Shown: positions 1 through 21,125, counted from the first letter of the stretch. The stretch: 64,000 nt of DNA from Epiperipatus broadwayi (GCA_028023455.1 JAQFVV010000002.1:31317725-31381724); one strand, 5' to 3'. Numbers and translations: made by a program. Notes: a model not told the origin generated them from the sequence alone.

Positions 1-9180
<9,180 letters not shown>

Positions 9181-9480
9181 CGCACGTACGTACGTACGTA
9201 CGCACGCATGCACGTACGTACGTACGTATGTACGTACGTACGTACGTACGTATGCACGTACGTACGTACGTACGTACGTATGTATGTATGCATGTACGTA
9301 CGTATGTACGTACGTACGTATGTACGTACGTACGTACGTACGTACTGTATGTACGTATGTATGTACGTACGTATGTATGTATCGTATGTACTGTACGTAC
9401 GTATGTACGTACGTACGTATCGTACGTACGTATGTACGTATGTACGTATGTATGTACGTATGTATGTATGTATGTATCGT
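9181..9480. repeat. (ACGC) to (ACGT) to (ATGT) transition zone
   Basis: ACGT units become frequent from about 8580 and dominate near 9150-9250. From about 9230 they mix with ATGT units until the array is pure ATGT at 9481. The change is a series of C-to-T differences at two positions of the unit, with the four-base phase mostly kept. This indicates one continuous array that diverged directionally, not three unrelated arrays. Confidence 0.9.
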
Positions 9481-9847
9481 ATGTATGTATGTATGTATGT
9501 ATGTATGTATGTATGTATGTATGTATGTATGTATGTATGTATGTATGTATGTATGTATGTATGTATGTATGTATGTATGTATGTATGTATGTATGTATGT
9601 ATGTATGTATGTATGTATGTATGTATGTATGTATGTATGTATGTATGTATGTATGTATGTATGTATGTATGTATGTATGTATGTATGTATGTATGTATGT
9701 ATGTATGTATGTATGTATGTATGTATGTATGTATGTATGTATGTATGTATGTATGTATGTATGTATGTATGTATGTATGTATGTATGTATGTATGTATGT
9801 ATGTATGTATGTATGTATGTATGTATGTATGTATGTATGTATGTCTG

Positions 9848-9878
<31 letters not shown>

Positions 9879-10124
9879 TGTATGTATGTATGTATGTATG
9901 TATGTATGTATGTATGTATGTATGTATGTATGTATGTATGTATGTATGTATGTATGTATGTATGTATGTATGTATGTATGTATGTATGTATGTATGTATG
10001 TATGTATGTATGTATGTATGTATGTATGTATGTATGTATGTATGTATGTATGTATGTATGTATGTATGTATGTATGTATGTATGTATGTATGTATGTATG
10101 TATGTATGTATGTATGTATGTATG

Positions 10125-10154
<30 letters not shown>
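9481..10154. repeat. (ATGT)n tetranucleotide array
   Basis: Two pure (ATGT)n blocks, about 9481-9844 and 9850-10154, are separated by a single short interruption (tctgat) near 9843-9850. The purity suggests recent expansion or homogenisation. The array stops abruptly at 10154. The Met-Tyr-Val-Cys open frames here are artefacts of the repeat. Confidence 0.97.
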
Positions 10155-10155
<1 letters not shown>

Positions 10156-10291
10156 CCACTTCAATCTTCACCTATATCACCTTATATGCATATAAATGCC
10201 CAGGTGACAATTCTATACAAGATAGAATAAAATTTATAATTTACGTTGCATCTCTAATTATGGAGAAGACTCTTATTATAGTATTAATCTA

Positions 10292-10330
10292 CAGCTTAGC
10301 TCAGTTGGGGGTTATAAGGTCTCATGATCC
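10292..10330 (+). repeat. tRNA-like SINE head interrupted by hAT
   Basis: The sequence shows a good Pol III A-box look-alike (ttagctcagttggg) followed by tRNA-like sequence up to the hAT boundary. After the hAT right end, at about 11850-11880, the text gggttgag resembles a degenerate B-box. I infer that the hAT element landed inside a tRNA-derived SINE, but no longer SINE body is recognisable. Confidence 0.3.
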
Positions 10331-11849
10331 CAGCGTTTCCCAACCTGTGGTACGCGTACCACTGATGGTACGCGAGTTGCTGGTTGGTGGTACATGAAAA
10401 ATAATCAATAATGGCGGACATAAAAAATAAAAAAAATTAAATCATAAAAATATCATAGAAACGTTTTTTCCTATAATTCATAAAAATTATTTTAATGAAT
10501 AATATTATACAGTAAAGTTGTTAATATGTACAGTCGATGATCGAAAATTCAGCAATTGATATCGTTTTTTTTCTTGGAGTGCACTTTTAAATTTAGCCGT
10601 TAGCCACCAGTAACTTGAGATGTCGACGCCACTGTTGTGATAATGCTGCACTCTCATTCACTTCACCGCATGGCTTACAAGTGACAGGGTATTGTTTGTG
10701 ATTGTATCGTCTTTGTTTATTAAAATTCATTGATCCCTATATAACCTGCTTATTCGAACTTAGACAAGAAGCACAGGTTTTTTTTTAAGACAATCCTTTT
10801 GATCTCTCTTCGAAATTGTATGATTTTGATTGGCTTCAGGTGCTTGCATATTTATCTGATATTTTTTGCAAATAAATGAACTTAAATTTGACACTTCAGA
10901 ATAACTCGATAACGATCTTTAATGTTAATAATAAAATTGAAAATATAATTAAGAAATTTGATTTTTGGAAAGTGTATTGAAAACAATCAACCGGAAGAAT
11001 TCGAAACTCTACATATTTTTTTGTTTGAAAATAAGGTTAGTCTGTCTCAAGATGTACAGAAAATATAATAGCACATTTAACAGGATTAAAATTGTCTTTC
11101 ATGGAATATTTTCCAAAACCCGAAAACACAAATGATAAGTGGATTTCAAATCCCTTCTATGAAGAAAATTTAAAAAAAGTTACATCATTATCAATAAAAG
11201 AGAAAAAAAAATTAATAGAATTATCGACACAATCTAATTAATTTTGGTTAAACATTAAAGAATATGAACAGTTTTCTGAGAAAGCTCTTAAATTATTATT
11301 ACCATTTACTAGTATGGAATTAGTAGAAAGAGCTTTTTCTTCATATATTTTTTTTTTAACAAAAGTATTGAAACAGATTGAATGCAGCTGTAGACTTAAG
11401 GGTATATCTTGCATCTTCTGAACCAAATTTCAAAAAATTATGTTCTTCGAAACAAGCACAAGGATCTCATTAAATTTATTTTATAAAAACATTTGATTAT
11501 GATAAGAAAATATATTAATTGGGTTTTTATAATTTTGTGTTTTTATTAAAACCATTTATTAGTAAATGAAATATGACAAAATAGTAGATAAATATGATAC
11601 TTTGAACAAACACATACATATATGTTACAGTGAGTTTACAATCCAGCATGACGTTTAAGCATGTTACAATGTAATTTGTCTCATTATGTGATGTGAATAC
11701 ATGGTCACCCTATAATATGTATAATGCAAATAAAATAACACACTCGCAATAACAAATTTCACAAAATACAATCATTTTTACGAAGTGGTACAATTTAGCG
11801 TGATGTACTACCAAGTGGTATGCGAGCCAAAAAAGATTGGGAAACGCTG
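10331..11849 (+). mobile_element. hAT-family DNA transposon, decayed
   Basis: The ends are matching terminal inverted repeats. The left end starts cagcgtttcccaacc, and the reverse complement of the right end starts cagcgtttcccaatc. CAG...CTG ends and GTTTCCCAA-type repeats are typical of hAT elements. The element is 1519 bp and contains the C-terminal part of a transposase (separate entry), so it is an internally deleted relative of an autonomous copy. The bases immediately outside (catgatcc on the left, atctagaa on the right) do not form a convincing 8-bp target duplication, so one flank may have changed. Confidence 0.85.
11071..11468 (+). pseudogene. hAT transposase C-terminal fragment (ZBED5-like)
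   Basis: Conceptual translation reads AHLTGLKLSFMEYFPKP and later DKWISNPF, then LKLLLPFTSMELVERAFSS. After a frameshift it reads NRLNAAVDLRVYLASSEPNF and ends with KKLCSSKQAQGSH and a stop. This pattern fits the hAT dimerisation (hATC) end of the transposase branch related to vertebrate ZBED5, FAM200 and SCAND3 proteins. That family assignment is from memory of the family pattern. At least one in-frame stop (TAA shortly after 11230) and one frameshift near the T-run at 11345-11360 break the frame. The N-terminal zinc finger and the catalytic region are not seen, so it is non-functional. Confidence 0.8.
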
Positions 11850-13389
11850 ATCTAGAATGAAAATGGGTTGAGAGAGGCATTTATAAACAATAGTTATATA
11901 ATGTTTATTTAGTTATATTATAAGTACTTACTTAAGTTATCGAAAGAAAGCAATTTGTGGATTAAATCAAGAATCATGATATGTTCAATTCCCCCACCAT
12001 CCAAGTACATGCCAGATCAATCATGCCACTCATCTAATATGTTTGGGGATCACTGTAACAATAATTAATTTACAGACATTTTATTTAGATTGCACAGCTC
12101 TACCAATGTTTATTTAAATGATGAAATAATCTCAGGGCCCTATTATATGAATAATAAGTCAATCCTATTATAACATGATAATTAAGTAATGAGGAACTAT
12201 TGTGAAACTGACAATTCTCACAATGAAATAAAGGATAGACAATGATAGAGATTGGGTGCATTTTTATCACATATCATTATCTATTTTAAAGAAGGTAAAA
12301 TCTATATCTTGGCATTATACAATGTTTGGATCAACTAATTCAGTGTTATCTAGATAAATTGCATATACTATTAAACTGATAAGTATTACAATTATATTAC
12401 GTTGAACATATGTGTGTGTGGAAATGGTCAATCGAATGTGCATGGCAAAATAATTCAGAAGGAATCTTACTTCAACAAACATTTATTACAAGACACATTC
12501 TTTTACAAACACATCGATGATGATTTAACATTAATTTCACATTAACTACAAGCTTGACTAAATAACATTTGAATTACATAAATCCTATACACTTAATATT
12601 TAGAGACTCTTCCTCTTATCTATTATTTCAATATTATTTACAACTCTATTTATTAAATTATTAACAATACAAAATAATTATATATTTACGTACCAATGCT
12701 TATATCATCTATTCTCATTCTGTGCTCTCAATTAACTAAGAAAAACAGTATCAACTAATGCCATGGAAATTATTTCCATGTGTTCATAAATTTATACTTA
12801 CTATATAAAATTAAGTAATAATTTTATTAAAATTAGCATTAAATAAAGTAAAATTTTGTAATCCAATATTACATTCATACCGGGAGGATGAATTGCCAGT
12901 AATAATAATAAATGAAATAATAATAATAATGTGGGTAATATGATTTGACACGCTACTTAGAACTTACAATTTCAGCGATGGTCTCCCTCCATATCTTTAA
13001 GTTTATCATATCTTCGAATGTGTGCGCGTTTATAAATTCACAATCACAACGCATTTATTGATTATATTTTCTATCAGTTTACTTGCGGAATGAATAAACT
13101 TCACAATATGGATGGTACAATGAGCTAATCATTAAATTATTAATCCAATTCCAAGTATATTACAGAAATCACTAAAACATTTATCCGAAATAACTAACAT
13201 ATACTACATGACGTTGTGGAATGTAGAGGGAGAGCAAAATACTAACAAATAAACATTTACATATGGGCGCCTGAGGGTTAACAAGACTCCAAACATCAAC
13301 TTAATTCATCAACATAGTAGCTACCAACTTTTCTGACACGAATGGTGCAGAACCGGCCAATTAATCATAAATAAAGAGAACACCAGCCA
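11850..13389. other. AT-rich DNA, no feature recognised
   Basis: I see no coding pattern, tRNA-like box or long inverted repeat here. There are only short AT-rich motifs, such as the ccatgg-centred hairpin near 12760 and AAT-rich runs around 12900. Confidence 0.6.
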
Positions 13390-13622
13390 CTTTACTTTAA
13401 GGAATATAATTATCGCATCATATACTATCAAATAAGGAAATATACCACCACCCATGGCTCAATAGGTAAGTAACTAAAGGGAGCATTATTCAATCGGAAT
13501 AGCATGATTATCCCTTCAATCGCCTCTTCACTGAAAAGGTATTTAACACATTTCATATACCATAAATCCATAACCAGATAAACTCTCAAATTTTCACACT
13601 CTTTAATACATAGCACCAGCTG
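13390..13622 (-). pseudogene. Ty3/gypsy-like reverse transcriptase relic
   Basis: Minus-strand translation gives VYLVMDLWYMK, then EEAIEGIIMLFRLNNAP, and after a further stop and shift LIVYDAIIIFLK. These resemble three consecutive gypsy RT landmarks: the D-L-x-x-G-Y block, the MPFGLxNAP block and the V-Y-x-D-D-I-x-I-F-S block. The order is right. Spacing is shorter than in an intact RT and the second catalytic Asp is replaced by Ala. No LTRs, primer-binding site, RNase H or integrase are seen nearby. I treat this as an old fragment, and chance resemblance remains possible. Confidence 0.4.
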
Positions 13623-14499
13623 AAACTTATAGAAAAATAAACAAGCATAAATTTAACTCTTATAAAATAGCTTATGACAGTGAACACACATGGACATATG
13701 ATCATATATGGAATATTTTCGAAATCACATCACACAATAAAATGTTATATTGGCATTAATTAAATTCTAAATGAATCTAATACCTATGAAAAATTATGGA
13801 CATTGAATTTCAAATTAGCAAAAATACTATCAAGTAAGCCTGACCATTCGGTAATATTGGCCTAAATATTCCATGTATCTATTTATCATTACCAACTAAT
13901 GAATAATGATAAAGCATTCAATTTGCACCAATAATATTAGCACGGGAATATAACATTTTTACATAATACAACGAAAGAAAATATTACTGATTTGGTATAA
14001 TTTATACCAAATCTCTGAGACGTTCTAGAGGAGAATAGGCATATAAATACATAATAATAATAACTCAAATTAATATCAAACTAAACATAAAAGAAAATCT
14101 ACCTATCTATCATATGTAATGGGGAGAAATACATGTCAAATCTTCTATCATTAAAATAAAAGTTTCCCTTTTCTCTTTTTTTTTTTTAGCTCAGATTTGA
14201 AATTTTAAGAGTAGAAACATACATGTAGCTCACAATGATAATGATGAATAAACAAACATTAAAACATATAAACATTACTCCTGCAGGATAAACATGAATT
14301 TGGCAAAACAGCAATAATCTCCAATGTTTTTAGGGCTTCCTAATGGACATTACAGGCAGCTTTTGCACATATTTGAATCAAGTTATTTGTCATAAAATCT
14401 CCAATGCTTGACAAGATCATCCAAATAAATGTTTATGATTCATGGTATTTTCAACTTTGTTCCATCTAAAATTTCGAGCATTTAATAAAATTTAATAGT
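13623..14499. other. AT-rich DNA, no feature recognised
   Basis: No coding or repeat structure is visible apart from a short hairpin near 13989-14013 (gatttggtat paired with ataccaaatc). Confidence 0.6.
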
Positions 14500-14568
14500 G
14501 ATTGAGATTAGAGTTATTTGGTCATCCATGCTTTGATTGAGATTAGAGTTATTTGGTCATACATGCTT
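14500..14568. repeat. 35-bp tandem duplication
   Basis: Two adjacent copies of a 35-bp unit beginning gattgagattagagttattt (14500-14534 and 14535-14568) differ at only a few bases. It is a simple local duplication. Confidence 0.85.
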
Positions 14569-15285
14569 ATACACATTTTTGATAAATAATTATCAAATAT
14601 CATTAAGTCATGCATTCTATCACTCATTTATAGGTGCGAATGGTAAGGCAATTTGGTATATTTAGCTATTCTAATAATGTAAAGTATTAGAATGAATAAT
14701 TTCTCTATTTCAGTCTTATTTTACACAATGAAAATAGAAAATTTATTAAATGAGTCAATAAAACATTTCATTAAACAGTTCAGCATAACTTTTCCAAATA
14801 TTATCATTATTGTTAATTTACATATTTCCAGTATCACACTATTCATTATAAGTAAGTTATAGCAAAATTGTATTAGCAATTTTTTATATAATATCCATGC
14901 ATTTGGAATAAAAGTAAATTCAGATTGTTAGTCGATAAAAGCTGGAACTGGTGTACCTTTAAAAGTTTAGCCTTCAATATTGAACAATCCTATCCTGTGT
15001 CCTTCACAATTACACATTGGCATTTATGCTTGGGTAGTATGAGAGAAGTTTACTTAGTAAAGGGAATAGTAGATAATTTATTGAAAATATTAAGTTTATT
15101 ACATAAATTATCTCTACTTTATTTTCACTGCCCTTTTTTTTTTAGAAAAGTATATCACCTTCTCTAAAACTTTTTCTGAAGCCTCAGTCTACTTAGCCAC
15201 ACCTCTTTTTTATAGTTATAATGAGGCCAACAATATGCAAGAATTTATTACTTGTAAAAAAAAATGTTAGGAATAGAGTATTGAA

Positions 15286-15286
<1 letters not shown>
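14569..15286. other. AT-rich DNA, no feature recognised
   Basis: I see no recognisable gene, tRNA-like element or inverted repeat. An 80-codon open frame at 14925-15167 has no recognisable motif and is probably chance. Confidence 0.5.

Positions 15287-15313
<27 letters not shown>
15287..15313. repeat. (TA)n microsatellite
   Basis: This is an uninterrupted TA dinucleotide run of about 26 bp. Confidence 0.95.
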
Positions 15314-15317
<4 letters not shown>

Positions 15318-15919
15318 TTACAAATACTTCCTAATAATAAATGAAATAAATAACCTTTACATTTTCAAATGAAAGATTTTATGCAATAAATAACTAATTA
15401 AAAAAATCATACTAGCTGATGCTGTGTGTGCATCTATCTGTTCATTAATCCAGAGGTCTATTAATGACTGAGCTATTAGCAATATCTATGGCAAAATAAA
15501 TAATGTTATTGCAAGATGGATATTCTGAGTGATAATTAGAAATATGAATGAAGTGTGGAATGATGTAAATGGACATGCACCCACATATACAAGTTAGATC
15601 TTGGAATGGCAATAAACAATAGATTAGAAAATTAATGAATAAGCACTCATCAGGTCCTTACAGACAAACAATACTCATTTCCACTGGTTTAGTTTTCATA
15701 CCAACAATTCCTGATACAATCCAGTCTTGTCTCCCACTATTAGATATACATAAAAAACTTTAATGGTTGGTACACCCCAACTAACATCCTAAGAACTTTT
15801 CAATCAAATTATACATTAAGTTATATCACAATTCATTTTTTTCCTATTATTACCCCTGACTAATATTGGCACAATGTGAACTTCCCACATTCCTTCATGA
15901 TGCCAATCTGGAAGGTCAC

Positions 15920-15921
<2 letters not shown>

Positions 15922-15957
<36 letters not shown>

Positions 15958-15964
15958 TAATATA

Positions 15965-16010
<46 letters not shown>
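15922..16010. repeat. (TA)n/(TG)n/(CA)n compound microsatellite
   Basis: A TA run (15922-15956) is followed by ttaatatatgtgtgtg, a second TA run and cacacacaca. The TG and CA blocks flank the second TA run and are complementary, so this stretch can fold on itself. Confidence 0.93.
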
Positions 16011-16084
16011 AGCTTTAAGATGTAAATGTTAATAGGTTAATGAGATCTTTCCATGTATTTCTTAGGATAAATTTCAGTTACAAA

Positions 16085-16218
16085 GTAACAAGACAAAAAC
16101 CAAATTATTTTTTTATATCTTGTTATTATTATGTAACAAGACAAAAACCAAATTATTTTTTTATATCTTGTTATTATTATGTATAATAATTCTTTTTATT
16201 ATGTATAATAATTCTTTT
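16085..16218. repeat. Nested short tandem duplications (48 bp and 22 bp)
   Basis: A 48-bp unit starting gtaacaagacaaaaaccaaa is repeated twice without visible change (16085-16132, 16133-16180). It is directly followed by two copies of a 22-bp unit starting gtataataattctttt. The copies look recent because they are nearly identical. Confidence 0.9.
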
Positions 16219-16858
16219 ATGTGAAAGTCCTATTTAGTTGTGAACATATGTAGACAATTTGGACATTTCCAAGATGTCACACAATCTTAGTGATTAATAT
16301 CTGATGATCCATATCCCTTATATAAAGATAAATATAAACCAAAACTATTTCTAATTTGGCCTAACTGTGCTCAAACAAAATACTATTACTATATGGCATG
16401 ATTTCAGTTTGCAATGCAGGTTTTAATTAGTTCTTTGTCTAAAATATAATATAGCTGAAATTTCTCAAAAAAAAAATACATGGAGAAATCACTTTAAATC
16501 AGATTGTTGATGGTTTCAAATAATAAACATGTAAACATGAACATATACTCATTTTACTGCATTTTAAATAGATTATGCAAGGAAAAAATTCCCCAATAGC
16601 CCTGAAAAGAGAATTAATGAAAAAGATATTAGTACTTAAGCTAGACAATGTGTCTAAGAATTTTACCCTCGTTTATGAATAGCTACTCGTTTACTACATA
16701 TTTACCAAATATATAATTTACTCGATTATGGACTGACCATCTAACAAAATCTCATTTTAATCCTAAGTCAATAGCATTTATACTAACTGTTATAAATACA
16801 TTGTATAGGCTTAGACCTGCATTTATATATGTAATATATGCAGGATTCTAACTCAGAC

Positions 16859-16975
16859 TTTCACATGACGCGCAACTCTCAGTGCCATCTTATATTGCTG
16901 ACCTTATCTTTTCAACATGTGTGTGATCAGGTAGGTCAGCAATATAAGATGGCACAGAGTTGTGGGTCATGTGAA
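16859..16975. repeat. Inverted repeat, ~44-bp arms
   Basis: The left arm (16859-16904: tttcacatgacgcgcaact ... gctgacct) pairs with the right arm (16933-16975: aggtcagc ... gtcatgtgaaa) across a spacer of about 28 bp. Both arms start at their outer edge with TCATGTGA/TCACATGA. It is likely a small MITE-like or foldback element, with no obvious target duplication. Confidence 0.85.
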
Positions 16976-18064
16976 ATTAACTGTTAAATTAGAATATTTG
17001 TCACTTTTGGTCAGTACTTATTTGTAACTTAAATACACTTGTAGCAACAATCTATACGAAAAAATATCAGTTCAAATCAAAAACTGATACTTTTTCAAAG
17101 AATTAAAGATAAATGACTCAAACTCATTTTTCTGTTATTGCAAAAAGATGTATCCATAAAGCCCAAATCGCAGAATTGTTCACCAAACTCTGTGGCAAAA
17201 TAGAAATATTACAAAAATATATGTTAAGAAGCTGCCTCAAAAGATGTTTATAGTTTGAAAATTGAATATATTTATTCGCATTTTTTCAGATAAAATATAA
17301 TATCTATATGCATTTGAATAATCTAAATATATATCGAAGTGAAACTGATGTGAACCCCTTAAAACAGTGTAATTGCAGATGAATAAGTAAAAATTACTGG
17401 CAGGATATTTTATTTTGACTATCCTAGTGGGAGATTGAACTTTAAAAAACTATTTCAGTTAAAAAACATTCTGGAGCCTTCATCTGTGAGTAGGGTATCA
17501 CCATCTGGTAATCTGTCAATTTTACTCGTGATTGTTATCTGAATGTTTATATTGTGTTTATGTGTGATCGTACTAAACACAAATTCATATAATATAATAA
17601 TAGAATATTATTTCACATTTTTATTACAATATTGACAATTCTGATGGTGTATATGTACAATACATTTGCAAATATATATGCAATGTTTGATATACCATAT
17701 TATAAATATATATGCCATAATATTTGATATACCATATATCTGATATATTGGCTGATGTATAGCATTTTCTTGCCAGGCAATTATTATCACAAGAGACTTC
17801 AGGTGCCCTTCCAGGTTTACCTAACACTTCCTGTTGCTCTGTGACAGTTTGCCTCATGCTTGATTTAAATCTAGCAGCTTCCAGTTTTATAATGAATTTG
17901 CCTCACTGCTTTATCCATATAGTGGACAAAATGCATAATTCCATTCTGTCTTGTTGTTGTCTGATGTTATCTCTGACTGTCTATTTATAGTCAGATCACT
18001 ACTCATAATGAAAGCAATCAGATTTACTGAGCATCCTTTTGGCCTGTTTCTATTATTGCATATT
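16976..18064. other. AT-rich DNA, no feature recognised
   Basis: Open frames of 60-90 codons on the minus strand (17608-18174) have no recognisable domains. I see only short tatata-type hairpins around 17670-17750. Confidence 0.5.
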
Positions 18065-18176
18065 TCTTGACTATTCATACATCTATTGGTCTGTGTAAAT
18101 GAATGTTCAATCTGGTTAAGATAAGATGGAATGTAGACTAGTCCATTAGTTGAAGGTAAAAAGAGATATAACATTT
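18065..18176. repeat. Dispersed repeat, copy 1
   Basis: This ~110-bp segment contains ggactagtccatta-like and gagatataaca motifs. It recurs at 18558-18675 and partly at 42695-42745, in the same order (ttgactattcat, catctattggtctgtg, agactagtccatta, gagatataaca). Family and function are unknown. Confidence 0.6.
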
Positions 18177-18557
18177 CCTCTCACTGGCTAAAAGTAACCC
18201 TGGAGAATGTACTTATGCAGATGCTTTAGTGGATGTCCTCATTGCTACTGGCTTCATCAGGTTTAGGGTCTTCATTATCAAGCCCTGCCCTATGGTTTCA
18301 TCTGTAGTTCTAGTTTGTAGATTCATCACTGCTGGTTGGTGACTTTCACTATTTGCTGGTAATTCTTAACTGTTGGTTGATGATGTATAGCTCAATCTTA
18401 GCTAGTTTGTGTGCCCGTGGTGCTCTTTTACGTCAACTGTTTGAACAACCACTGTTTGCAATTTTTTTTAAAATTTATTATAACTTCTGGAACCCATTTG
18501 GTGATTTCCTTGAACATACAGTATTATCACTTATTGGCCTTTTACTGCTATTTGATA

Positions 18558-18675
18558 TATCTTAATTATTCATATATCCATTGGTCTGTGATGATGAAAG
18601 CTCAATTCAATTAAGATAAAATGGAACCTTGGACTAGTTTATTACTTGAAGATAAGCTGAGATATAACAGTTTAT
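18558..18675. repeat. Dispersed repeat, copy 2
   Basis: It is a diverged copy of the 18065-18176 segment (attattcatatatccattgg ... ggactagtttatta ... gagatataacag). The ~490-bp spacing suggests a local duplication of a larger block that has decayed. Confidence 0.6.
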
Positions 18676-18833
18676 GAAGAATAAGTGAAGTATTTTTGTC
18701 ATCATTTATTCAAACCTTTTCTTAGTTTAATTAGTATGTGTTGTTTAAATAGATTTATCTGGGAAGAATAGTGTCATTCTTATAAATGCAGGTTGGTATT
18801 ATTGGGCTATTATGTAATAATTAAATATCATAT

Positions 18834-19517
18834 GATTATAAGGCAATTGAAGTCAAACTTTCAAACTCTCCACAACTATCCAATTCATTTTATACAACTG
18901 ATACACATGACCACATACATGTGAAACAGATAAATGATGTCCAATGTGCATATTTCCTGCTGAACCAGTACTCATCAGCTGGTCCACATCATCATCTCCA
19001 ACACATATACAGTCACTGCTCAGTTTATACTAAGATAGAAAATCTTCAAGCTTTAATGGATAACCATCAGTCTTCTCCACTCTCCAACTCTTTAGTCCCA
19101 TATCATATTATATACATCAAACTTTAATGGGTAACCATCAGTTTTCTCCATTCTCCAACTCTTTAGTCATCCATATCATATCATATACATGGGTATGACA
19201 ATAATATTGGCATCATCATGGGCTTTGAACATTTCATCCTCAGATATTTAATGCTATGAATAAGTGAAAAGTTGGAAAATGGAGAAGACTGAAGCCTATC
19301 CATTAAAGTTTGAAGATTTGCTATCTTAGTATAAACTGAGCAGTGACTATATATATGTGTTGGAGATGATGATCTGGACCAACTGATGAGTGCTGGTGCA
19401 GCACGAAATACATATATCAGAGATCATTTATCTTGTGGTAATGTGTATCAGTTGTATAAGATGGATTGAATAGATGAGGGGAGTTTGAAAGTCTGAGTTC
19501 GAGTGTCTTATAATTAC
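18834..19517. mobile_element. Foldback element, ~680 bp, arms ~250 bp
   Basis: The left part (18834-19090) is mirrored by the right part (19270-19517). Paired landmarks are gtcactgctcagtttatact with agtataaactgagcagtgac, ctccaacacatata with tatatatgtgttggag, and outer gattataa with ttataatt. A tandem repeat of the inner segment (ctttaatgggtaaccatcag) sits in the loop. There is no coding capacity. The inner phrase accaactgatgagtgctggt is shared with the ~350-bp tandem repeats at 48.4 and 54.5 kb, so the families are related. The transposition class is unresolved. Confidence 0.8.
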
Positions 19518-20040
19518 ATTGTTTAGTATAGATAATATGTACATGTATTTTAATATCGTGATTATTACATTCAATTCAAATTTATCACGAAAAAAATCTT
19601 ACTGATTTACTTTTCAACAATTATGGCGCCACTTTAATTCATTTTGTAAAGCCTTTATTTCATTATATAATCAAAGATAGATTTAAATCATAGTTTTTTT
19701 AGTACATTGATGCATAATAAATGTTGTCAATACAGCGTCTATTCATATTATAATTTGCATTTAAATGCAAAGAAAATCTTTTTCATCTTTCGGCTCGCTT
19801 AATTCCTTTCTAAAAGTGTTTAAAAGTCAAATATTATAATAATAATGTATTTGTTGTCAATATTAGAGAAACTAATTTAAATCATGTATTTTAAATATTG
19901 TTTGTTTCAGCATATTTCAATGAGTAAAGAAATATAAAAAAGCCAAATTAGCTTAATATGATATTTTTAATATATACGAAATGTGACAATTTAATTCCCA
20001 GAATGCACCTTCATAAAATATACATAACTGAAATACAGGC

Positions 20041-20510
20041 TTATTTTATACCTGTATCTATATATGTAATATGTAGGGGATATGAGCACAGACTTTTACA
20101 CGACCCACCACTCCATATCTTATAACCGATACACTTGAACACATATATGTCGAAAATCATCTCTACACATATATGCAATAAGTGCTCAGTTATATATATT
20201 AAGATAGCCAATCTTCATACTTTAACGGACAGGCTTCAATCCACTCCACACTCCAACTCTTCAACCGTCCACCCAATTGAAAATCTGATGATGGAATACT
20301 CAAAGGCCACCCTGAGGCCGAGATTCTTGTCACACCCATGTTGACCTAAGCTCAATCAGACTCCTCATGTACAGGACATAATCCATTTACTACATATACA
20401 AGGGATGGACAGACATCTCTACTATGTAACAACTAAAATACAGGCTGAGCACAACCCACCACTCACCACTCTATCTCATATAACTGATACACTTGAACAT
20501 ATATATATAC
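20041..20510. repeat. Diverged fragment of the 18.8-kb foldback family
   Basis: Phrases such as gacccaccactc, cttataaccgatacacttgaac, gtgctcagttatatatatta and actttaacggacaggcttca follow the same order as the left arm at 18.86-19.09 kb. A second partial copy of the outer part follows at 20450-20500. The preceding 520 bp (19518-20040) shows no recognisable feature. Confidence 0.55.
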
Positions 20511-20519
20511 ATGTGGAAA

Positions 20520-20770
20520 TGTACATTAGTGGGTACTGTTGCCTTTAAAGTATTTCCCTTGTGCATCTATACACTGATTAAAATAGTGTTACCATTTTTA
20601 GAAGCACACCTGGAACTCGAATTCAGGAATACTGATGTGCATCTGTCACACATTTTTTTGGGGATGTCAGAGTATCTTTTCAGCGCACTTTTTAATTTTT
20701 GGAAATAATCAAAAATCACAAGCAGCTAAGTCAGGTGAAGTTGTGTAATTGATTTTTTGGCTAAAATGCC
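20520..20770 (-). pseudogene. mariner transposase C-terminal fragment
   Basis: Minus-strand translation contains NYTTSPDLAACDFWLFPKLK followed by SALKRYSDIPK. In a shifted frame it continues ...NQCIDAQGKYFKGNST and a stop. This matches the mariner transposase C-terminus: the last catalytic Asp in the SPDLAPCDFxLFPKLKSAL block, then the terminal C-I-x-x-x-G-x-Y-F-x-G block. At least two frameshifts lie between these motifs. The N-terminal helix-turn-helix and first catalytic Asp are not found, and no inverted termini were recognised, so this is an isolated dead fragment. Confidence 0.75.
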
Positions 20771-21125
20771 TCTCACAATGAGCATCCCATGACCCATTTT
20801 AGCCCAAAATATATACATGGATATTTATTATCTTCTCAATAGCTGCTAACAACTAGCTTTCTCAGCTTAAAATTTACACATGCGCTAATTTAAACATGTT
20901 CAAACACGAATGTTCAATACTCATGTAAATTTGATACAATTATATCAAGGGTAACACCACATGGCCATTCCTGGAAATAAGTTATCACAGCTTGTATGTC
21001 AACTTTGTTTGCTAATTTAATTCTTCAATTTAAAATTATATATTCATTAAATGAGTTCAATAAGCTTATTTCCAATACAAATATAATGTATCTAATAGTT
21101 CTAATGCTTTATCTTTAATGTGGAG
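20771..21125. other. AT-rich DNA, possible upstream mariner decay
   Basis: The first ~60 bp may be further mariner sequence, but frames are too broken to tell. Nothing else is recognised. Confidence 0.4.

Noticed and set aside
10323-11857. An 8-bp target duplication for the hAT element
   Set aside because: The adjacent bases catgatcc and atctagaa do not match convincingly in any alignment tried.
17608-18174. Three overlapping minus-strand open frames of 60-87 codons
   Set aside because: No domain, no splice or start context beyond chance, and AT-rich repetitive content.
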